A stretch of 64,000 bases of DNA, taken from assembly GCA_036365145.1 (NCBI GenBank), contig JAEOAD010002712.1, forward strand, positions 3,491,001 to 3,555,000, given 5' to 3'. A program made the translations under genes and the position numbers. Each line of letters opens with the position of its first letter. The first letter of the stretch is position 1. The notes under the pieces are model-generated. The model had not been told where the DNA came from, searched no databases, and was given only the letters and a program-made list of their open reading frames with translations. This DNA comes from Orientallactaga sibirica. Taxonomy: Eukaryota > Chordata > Mammalia > Rodentia > Dipodidae. This document shows positions 57,230 through 64,000 of this stretch, piece after piece.

Positions 57230-58255
57230 CCGCGCGCCGGGGAGAGCGCGGCGGGAGGCCGGGCCGGGCCCGGAGCCACCTCCCCCGGTACCTACCCTAC
57301 GCCCCGCGCCCCCAGAGCGAGATCCAGGCTCCCCTCCTCGCCCACCGCCGTCTGCAGGAAAGACCTGGGTTCTCAGCCCAACTTCACCATGGATGCCTCC
57401 CTCACCCGCTCCCTGGGTGAGCCTGATGGATCTTGCTCTTTCTTTGCGGGTGAGCCGCCCGAGGCCACCGCTGGAGGGGGCTGCAGCCTCAGAGCTGGCA
57501 GGGAACACTCTTTCCGGCTAGTGACAGGAGCAGCATCCCCTCCCGCAGGGCCACGCTGCTTTTGCCTTAAGCTAGATCCCCGGCAGGGACCTGTTCCTGC
57601 TGGAGTCGCCTGCCCCTCAGTCCTCCAAAGCTGGGGTGACGGGGCAGGCCCACAGACTACATTCCACACTGGGGTCTGACCCATCTCTTATTGGTATGGG
57701 GTGGAGGGGGGTCCAGGCTGCTTTCCAGGAACTGTGGCTGCACGGAGAAACGATGCCCATGACTCCACCCCACAGTGTCATCACACAGGTGTGGCCGGTC
57801 CCCAGCGCCTTTTCCAGAGCACTCAGACCCACTGCGCATGCCCACGTATCTGAAGTCCAGGGTTCCTTGGTCACACGTGCCCCTGGCTTTCCCAAGAAAG
57901 TGACATCCAATCCCCTCACTGACTGGAGGCGCCTAGGTGAAGGGTTCACAATCGTCTCGCACAGGCTTCGCTGCTCTTCTGTCCTCGCTAACATGCTTTT
58001 CCTAGCGTGGATGCGCTGGGGAAAGTCTGGAAGGCCAGGTGGCCTCCCCAGACTCCAGGCTGAAGAAGGGTGTGGGTGGATGGTAGGGAACATAGCTGTT
58101 CTCAAATCCCAGGGCATGCTCAGCAAACCCAAGCGGACTTCAGTAATCCTCCAAATTAAATGGCAGAAGGAGCTAGACCACAGGGGACAATGTAAGCTCC
58201 CAGAAATTTTTCTTCCTTAATTTCTTTCCTCTTCCTTCTCTTTCTCCTTTCCCCT

Positions 58256-58353
58256 CTTCTTCAAGACGGTCTCACTATATTGCCCAGGCTGGCATTGAAC
58301 TCCTAGACTCAAGTGATTCTCCTGCCTCACCTTCAAGCGCTGAGACTACAGAT
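58256..58353 (-). mobile_element. Ancient 7SL-derived monomer, antisense, in the RD3 3' UTR
   Basis: CTCACTATATTGCCCAGGCT, TTGAACTCCTAGACTCAAGT and GATTCTCCTGCCTCACC resemble the proto-B1/Alu-like monomer more than the young jerboa B1. Confidence 0.65.
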
Positions 58354-59037
58354 AAAACCATTCCTTTTTAGTGATCTGGCTTTGTATTATTTCTATGGAA
58401 TCTGGACAGAGAATCATAGCATGGTAGGATCCTCTCACCCAAGGCTTGATATCAAGGTGAGGGTGAATTGCTTACTCGTGTAATTCGTAGGAACTGAGAG
58501 TCACTTAATGCATACATACTTAAACGGAAGACACTGAAAAATTCATTCAAGTGCCAAACTTTAGGTGCTGGTCTAAAGTGACCTGTGTGGTGTGGTGGGA
58601 GTTCTGCCCTTCAGTCTGATTGGTCTGTGCGTACTTTAATTGCAACACTGAGAACTAGAATAACGTTCTGGAACAGGGAGGAGTGGAAGTGTGAAGGCAG
58701 CAGAGCAAGGTGCCCCGGTCCGGCCAAGGGCCAGCGAGGGTGACAGGACTGACCTGCACGGGGTTCAGAACAGTTCTTCAGAGCACGGAAGAGCTGCGGC
58801 TTTCCTCCCTTCCCTTCATCTGCCGCTTGCTCTCCCCGAAGGAAGGGAAGACCTGATGGGGAGGTCTGGTGACTGGCCGCCGATGGGAACCATCCCCACC
58901 AAGCCCAGCCATGAAGGTGTGCCCTGCAGGATCCAACCTTGGCTGGGACACCCAAACTCACCAGGGTCCTCTCCACTCAGGTTGCTGAAGAGGTTAATGA
59001 TGCTGTCGCTCCTATTTTCAAATACTCAGGAGTGAGA

Positions 59038-59043
59038 AATAAA
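59038..59043 (+). terminator. RD3: Poly(A) signal AATAAA, likely RD3
   Basis: Canonical AATAAA followed 15-35 bases later by a GT-rich stretch (GTTTGAGTGTCTTGTGTGG), the expected downstream element. It is the first such signal after the RD3 stop in the right orientation. Confidence 0.6.
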
Positions 59044-59060
59044 AGAACAAAACGGTTTGA

Positions 59061-59539
59061 GTGTCTTGTGTGGTTCTGATGAGAGTGGGGCTGGAGGAGA
59101 AGCACTGAGCATGCGCAGAGTCTGGTGGGGCCTGTGCTGGCTGCTTAGCGTGCAAGGCTTGAACTTGGTAAACCACATTTGTGGTTTTTTCACTTGTTAT
59201 GAAAATGTTCAAACACACAAAGAAGTAGAGGGAAGTTTAATATTATCAAATCTTTGTCAGGTATCTTAATATAAAGTCCAGATACCGTGACAGTTCACCC
59301 CTGAATATTTCAGTATACACTACAAAGGAACAAAATACAGAAAAATTACATTGCTACTATCACACCTAACAAAATTAAGTTACGCCTTAATGTTACCTCG
59401 CGTCTAGTCCATACCTACACCACCCAACTGATCCCAACACAGACTCCTGCAGTGTTTCTTTGAGGACCTTGTCAAACCCACACAGCAAGAACACTGTGCC
59501 TTCCTTATACTTGGCCATAAAGTGTTATTTTTTTAAAGA
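59061..59539. other. Intergenic sequence, no gene seen
   Basis: AT-rich unique sequence downstream of RD3; nothing recognised. Confidence 0.45.
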
Positions 59540-59753
59540 ATTTTAAAAAAGATTTTATATTTATTTATTTATTTGAGAGGGAGAGAGAGGGAGAGTGAGA
59601 ATGGGCACACCAGGGCCTCTAGCCACTGCAAATGAACTCCAGATGCATGCACCCCCTTGTGCATCTCGCTTATGTGAGACCTGGAGAATCAAACCGGGGT
59701 CCTTAGGCTTCGCAGGCATGTGCCTTAACCACTAAGCCATCCCTCCAGCCCTT
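59540..59753 (-). mobile_element. DIP-type SINE, antisense
   Basis: TATTTATTTATTTGAGAGGG tail and GA tract, body, head ending CATCCCTCCAGCCC. AGTGTTATTT and GGTGTTATTT flank it as target-site duplications. Confidence 0.94.
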
Positions 59754-59958
59754 GGTGTTATTTAATTCTACAATAAGAACTGCAGAGTACTCAGAGTCTT
59801 CCTGTTGATGATACACATAAATGAGAATAATTCTGAGAATTAGCCTAAGGGCACTCTCTACCTCCACCCTTTTCATTGTCATTTGATTAAAGTTCTCCAA
59901 CAGCAACCAAGATTCCTTAATACTTTGAAAAGTACTGTCAATACCTGATAATGAGTCA
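59754..59958. other. Short intergenic stretch
   Basis: AT-rich unique sequence; no gene seen. Confidence 0.4.
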
Positions 59959-60403
59959 TGTTAAGGCTTGGATATAAGGTGCCCCCAAAGGCGTGTGTTG
60001 AAGGCATGGTCTCCAGCTGGTGGTGCCATTCAAAGTGACTGGACTGTGCACGAGGCACCTCTCTCCCCTCATCCGTGATTGGTCCAGTTGTAATTGGTGG
60101 AGTTGTAATTGATGGCATTATTGGGAGATGACAGAAATTAGAAGCTGAAGTCTGGTTGGAGGAAGTAGGTGATTGAGGACATGCCTTTGAAGGACATATC
60201 TTGTCCCCCCCCCCCTTACTCTCACTCTCTCTCAACACACACACCCCTTTCCTGGCCTTCTACTCATGGCTCTCTGCCTCACTACAGGCCCACAGCCGGC
60301 AAGTGGCCATTGACTGCAAACTCTGAAATGGTGAGGCAAAGTCAATCTTCATCTAAGTTGATTTCCTGGGGTATCTTCTCACAGTGATATAAATGCTAAC
60401 CCA
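59959..60403 (+). mobile_element. MaLR-type LTR, diverged
   Basis: TGTTAAGGCTTGGATATAAG, GGTCTCCAGCTGGTGGTGCC, TCTGGTTGGAGGAAGTAGG and a terminal CAGTGATATAAATGCTAACCCA follow the layout of rodent MaLR LTRs. No duplications are visible; the ends are approximate. Confidence 0.6.
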
Positions 60404-60857
60404 GTGTTTCACCTAACACAAATACCCCAGCCATGTCCAGTTTCTGAAACATGTTTGCATAGCAAACCATTTCCCCTTTTCTTATCATTTAGACACAAAA
60501 CATTCAAATTTACTCAGGAAAATGTGCATAATTGCTAAGTAGTAACAAAAACCCCGTCTACTTTTAATTGACTGTATTTTATTGTGGGGCTGTGGAGAAA
60601 CACAGGTCTTCTCTAGGGCAAGCATTCGACCACTGAGCCACACCCCCAGTACCCCAACAAAACACAATGCTATTTCAAAATTCATTCTTTGACAAATCAA
60701 TTTTTAGACAATTATTTTAAATTTAAATAACAGCTTTGATTCACTTCTTAAAAGATGAAATTAGCACTTGTTTCTCTTTTGAAGTGACATGTATTTTACT
60801 AAATTAGCAACATGATCTCTATCATGGTATCTATCAAAGGAAAATTTGATGATTACA
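60404..60857. other. AT-rich intergenic sequence with an ID fragment
   Basis: At 60586-60655 the complement GGGGTACTGGGGGTGTGGCT followed by CAGTGGTCGAATGCTTGCCC is a tRNA-Ala-derived ID element head on the minus strand. The rest is AT-rich unique DNA. Confidence 0.55.
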
Positions 60858-61030
60858 TTTTTTAAATGTTTTATTTAGTTGAGAGGGAGCACGCAAATGG
60901 GCATGCCAGGGACTCTTGCTACTGGAAGTGAACACCAGAGGCATGAGCCACTTTTTGCATCTGGCTTTATGTGGATATTAGGGAACTGAAAACAGGCTGG
61001 CACTTTGGAAGCAAGTACCTTTAACCACTG
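60858..61030 (-). mobile_element. DIP-type SINE, antisense, strongly diverged
   Basis: GGGCATGCCAGGGACTCTTG, TTTTTGCATCTGGCTTTATG and ACCTTTAACCACTGAA are recognisable DIP blocks. The head is truncated. This is the oldest-looking DIP copy here. Confidence 0.75.
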
Positions 61031-61859
61031 AAGAAAGACAAAAATCAAAGCCAGGAAGCCCAAGAAGGCAGCATTGATAAATTCGGAAGAAGTGGATGAC
61101 AGTGTCCTCGGGCTTCACATTCACACCCCACGTACTCACTAGAGCAACGTGCAACCTGCAGGCCCTATGGGTGTTCCCATGTCCCACTCCCGCCTCATCT
61201 GCTGTTTACTGTGACAAATATCACTGTCGCACATGTCTGTAGCATTCAGTACAGTCGCAGGCCATGCAGGTGTGCAGTCTAGGAGTGATGTCTACCCCAC
61301 GGAGGCCACATACATGCAGGTGGAAGCATCAAGGTTTATAAAGCACTCACGATGTTTGCACAATGTGCCCCATTCAGAGAGGGACACTCGACTACTCTGT
61401 TCTTTCCCTCAGCTCAGATCTAGATGAACTTTGGCCAGACCAGGTAGTAATGGACTAGAAAAATGCTTGTTCATTTTCCCCAAGATTCGAAAGGTGTCAC
61501 AGGAGCCAGTGGCTATGGAACAGCTCCTAAAGGAAGCCAAGAAGTGCCACATTCAGTCAACCTGGCCAGGGTTCAGAGGGGTAGAACACGTGTCACTTGT
61601 CTAAGTGAATACACCTTACTGTTGTCTGGATGGGAGGTTTCGTGACTGCAAAGCTGGCGAGATAGCTTGGCAACCCTGGACATGTTTCCTTTTTAGGGAG
61701 CGTACGTACTTCTTGTGGAATAGCTCTATGTCCCTCACACTAAGCAGACCTTTCAGGGAACTGGTACCTTCAAAAGAAGTGGTTTTTGCTCTGACAATAT
61801 GACTATCCTAAGAAGGTCTCTCAAGAGCAGATGGTGAAGGTTAAATAGAAAGTCGTCCC
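61031..61859. other. Intergenic sequence, no gene seen
   Basis: Unique DNA; short open frames with no recognisable domain. Confidence 0.45.
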
Positions 61860-62020
61860 AAAAGAGCAGCTTCTCTTTTCAGAGGCAGTGACCACTGGGG
61901 TGACTCAAACCTCACCAAAGTGCTGAGAAGTGGCAGTGAGTGTCCAGCACTACGTGAGATAGCTCTATCACAAAAGAGCAGCTTCTCTTTTCAGAGGCAG
62001 TGACCACTGGGGTAACTCCT
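61860..62020 (+). mobile_element. Old L1 3' UTR fragment with a 112-bp local duplication
   Basis: GCAGCTTCTCTTTTCAGAGG, GTGACCACTGGGG and GCTGAGAAGTGGCAGTGAGT match the L1 3' UTR block at about 44540-44650. The first 45 bp recur at 61972. Confidence 0.6.
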
Positions 62021-62419
62021 CCTGCACTTGGACCCACCACAGAACGGGATTTCTTCACAGCACGGCCGGGGTTAGACAGGGTGTTGCAAGGGCAGGAGTT
62101 GCAGGCAGGTCTCTCTCTCTCTCTCTTTTCTCTTATACACATACACACATTCTCTCTGATCATTTTCAGGGCTGAAAACTTTTGCTTGCAGTCCTTACCT
62201 GTGTGCATAAAGACAATTATCATGCTCCAAACCAAGGGCTGAGACTATAAAAATCAGTCATACTTGTGGGAAAAAAGACACATTTCTAAGAAATGGAAAT
62301 ATGAAACCTGGGAAGGAAAAAGAACAGCCTTTACCTTCCTTGTGCCATCCATAGGCTTCTGCTCTATATAGGGCTGTGGCAGGAGTATTTCCAGACGTGG
62401 TTTCAAGAAAGCAGACTTG
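62021..62419. other. Intergenic sequence, no gene seen
   Basis: Unique DNA with a short CT/CA-rich tract near 62108-62150. Nothing coding recognised. Confidence 0.45.
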
Positions 62420-62551
62420 CTGGTCATAGTGGCGCACTTGGGAGACAGAGGTAGGAGGATCACCATAAGTTCAAGGCCAGCCTGAGACTGCATAGTGAAT
62501 TCCAGGTCAGCCTGGGCTAGAGTGAAACCCTACCTCGAAAAACCAAAAAAC

Positions 62552-62573
<22 letters not shown>
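62420..62573 (+). mobile_element. B1 SINE
   Basis: GGTCATAGTGGCGCACTTGG, with the CCTTTAATCCCAG box deleted, then a normal B1 body and a CCAAAAAACC/oligo(A) tail. Confidence 0.88.
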
Positions 62574-62582
<9 letters not shown>

Positions 62583-63111
62583 GATATAAAGATAAGAGAG
62601 CAGACGTGTCTCCTTCCTTACACAGTGTATCTGAATGTGGAAGAAGCCTCTATCTGCATACCACAGAAGGCTTGGGCTATGGGCTCCCAAGTGCTGGGCG
62701 TGGGCTTCACAAACAAAACATGGTTTCCAAACTCTTTATTGTGTGGTTGTTGGCGAGTCTGCACATTCCATTCCCTGAGCTCTTCCACGGGCTGGTTTCA
62801 CAGCGCCAGGCTCTCTGCCCCCGTGTTTGACTGTCTTACACCATAAGGCAGATTTCTGGAAATCACAAAACTCAGCCTGGGTTCAGCCTGTGCAGACAAA
62901 GAGGAGAACTGATGAGAACAGATGTGCTATTTAATGCATGAGACACACTTAGCACTTTTTCCTGTTATGACAAACTTTGACATCATTGTGTTTAAGTTAA
63001 ATTAACACTAGAACTTCAAACATATAGTCACTAAAATGTTAAACATCACATTTTGACATCAGATTAAATAAATACTGAATATACAATGTTGCTTCATTTC
63101 AGCAACTGTTT
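62574..63111. other. Intergenic sequence, no gene seen
   Basis: Unique, AT-rich toward 63000-63090; no gene seen. Confidence 0.45.
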
Positions 63112-63195
63112 CCTATGGCATGGAACTCACAGTTATTCTCCTGCCTCAGCATCCCAAGTGCAGGGATACAAGCATGAGTTACTACACCTGGACCA
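63112..63195 (-). mobile_element. Old B1-like SINE, antisense
   Basis: GGCATGGAACTCACAGTTAT, CTCCTGCCTCAGCATCCCAA and GAGTTACTACACCTGGACC are antisense B1 blocks. Confidence 0.7.
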
Positions 63196-63543
63196 AATAA
63201 CCCTTCTTCTGCATCGACGTCTCTGCAGGTAGCTAAGGTTTGAATGTTGCAGTCATCCTGCCTTCCCAACAGTTGTTTTTCCGTGCCCCACAGCACTAGT
63301 CTGGTGTTGCACACACACTGTTCTGTGCAGCTAGCCCCGTGTACAGTGGGTGCGCCCATGCTACAGCAGGGCAGGCCGGCTGGGAGCTTTGCTCTCGGAC
63401 CTCCGGTGGAGGACAGGGGAAGAGGGAAGAGCTTCTGCCACTGCTGAGGAGAAGGGGCTTTGGCAATATGAAGGAAAATACCCAAAACTTGGAAATAAGC
63501 TGAAGTGATGGCCACATGACCATTTAGTGTCATGAAAGAGGTG
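63196..63543. other. Intergenic sequence, no gene seen
   Basis: Unique DNA. The 196-codon antisense frame 63099-63689 runs through two B1-like SINEs on either side and has no recognisable domain, so it is considered chance. Confidence 0.45.
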
Positions 63544-63657
63544 GCTAGGGCCTGGCAGATGGTGCACACTTGTAACTCAGCACTCGGGAGGTGGAGGCAG
63601 GAGGATGGCAAGTTAGAGGTCAGCCTGACATATTCAGTGAGACCCTGCCCAAAAAAA
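63544..63657 (+). mobile_element. Old B1-like SINE
   Basis: CTAGGGCCTGGCAGATGGTG, CAGCACTCGGGAGGTGGAGG and GTGAGACCCTGCCCAAAAAA; a diverged plus-strand B1. Confidence 0.75.
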
Positions 63658-63925
63658 TGTAAAAACTCACAAGGCTGCCTATCAGTCACCTAAGCCCACG
63701 AGTGAGGAAGAAGATTTGTTAAATAACACTGCTCTAGCGCAGAGCTCCCAGGTCTACCTAACAGACCTCTCCATGGTGGGAGGCGACAATGACGGGCACA
63801 TGGTTTTCTCTGACCACTAGAAAGGCAGACGTTCAAGATTATGGCTTTATGATCTCGGAGGACCTTAACTAGTTTTAGATCTAACTTAGCAATCCTATCT
63901 CAGCACACTTTTCCTCCACTCAATA
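63658..63925. other. Short intergenic stretch
   Basis: Unique sequence; nothing recognised. Confidence 0.4.
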
Positions 63926-64000
63926 AGCCAGGGACAGTGGTACACTCTTGGAATCCCAGCACTCAGGAGGATGAGGCAGAAGCCCAAGTTCAAGGGCTAC
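63926..64000 (+). mobile_element. B1-like SINE, cut by the window end
   Basis: GCCAGGGACAGTGGTACACT, GGAATCCCAGCACTCAGGAG; the 3' half lies beyond the window. Confidence 0.75.

Larger units (their letters stand above)
57230..59060 (+). other. RD3: RD3 3' untranslated region
   Basis: From the stop codon to just past an AATAAA at 59038. The first 120 bases are GC-rich; the rest is ordinary. An old antisense 7SL-type SINE lies at 58256-58353. Open frames such as 57636-58220 have no recognisable domain. The UTR end is inferred from the poly(A) signal only. Confidence 0.6.

Noticed and set aside
63099..63689. 196-codon antisense open frame
   Set aside because: Starts and ends in B1-like SINEs, with unique sequence lacking a domain between them.

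Overview
The window is mammalian nuclear DNA from a rodent, most likely a jerboa or close relative (Dipodidae). Two SINE families dominate it. One is 7SL-derived B1 monomers. The other is a tRNA-derived, B2-superfamily element ending in pyrimidine tracts and AATAAATAAA tails, which matches the DIP family described from jerboas. About sixteen DIP copies, two dozen B1 or B1-like copies, B4-type composites, L1 3' ends, MaLR-type LTRs and older MIR/L2 scraps fill most of the sequence. The species call is an inference from repeat composition.

Only one protein-coding gene is supported: RD3 (retinal degeneration 3), plus strand. Its two coding exons are 55148-55443 and 56941-57229, with a GT-AG intron between them, and a poly(A) signal lies at 59038. 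Together the exons encode 194 residues. RD3 binds and restrains the retinal membrane guanylate cyclases and is needed for their delivery to photoreceptor outer segments. A possible untranslated first exon ends at a strong splice donor at 47800. From the human gene order, as recalled, the 5' side should lead toward SLC30A1 and the 3' side toward LINC00467/TRAF5; no exon of those genes was seen.

Layout. 1-8 kb: a decayed class I endogenous retrovirus with two LTRs, a tRNA-His primer binding site, gag leader remnant, RNase H remnant and an envelope transmembrane remnant. It is riddled with later SINE and MaLR insertions. 8.5-10 kb: an antisense L1 3' end. 12.1-15.5 kb: a 3.37-kb minisatellite of about 79 units of 42-43 bp. 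16-42 kb: mostly unique, moderately GC-rich intergenic sequence with nested SINEs, MaLR LTRs and two uncertain solo LTRs. 42-45 kb: a sense L1 with the ORF2 C-terminal part and full 3' UTR. 45-55 kb: presumed RD3 upstream/first-intron region. 55-59 kb: RD3. 59-64 kb: downstream intergenic DNA with more repeats.

The points most worth checking are the large minisatellite with its mixed 42/43-bp higher-order pattern, CTCF-like cores carried inside DIP SINEs, the tRNA-His-primed retrovirus with pol RNase H and env remnants nearly abutting, a chimeric B1 insertion at 51.5 kb, and the candidate RD3 first exon. I did not find a new multi-gene system here. The long open reading frames over the minisatellite are artefacts of its repeat structure.
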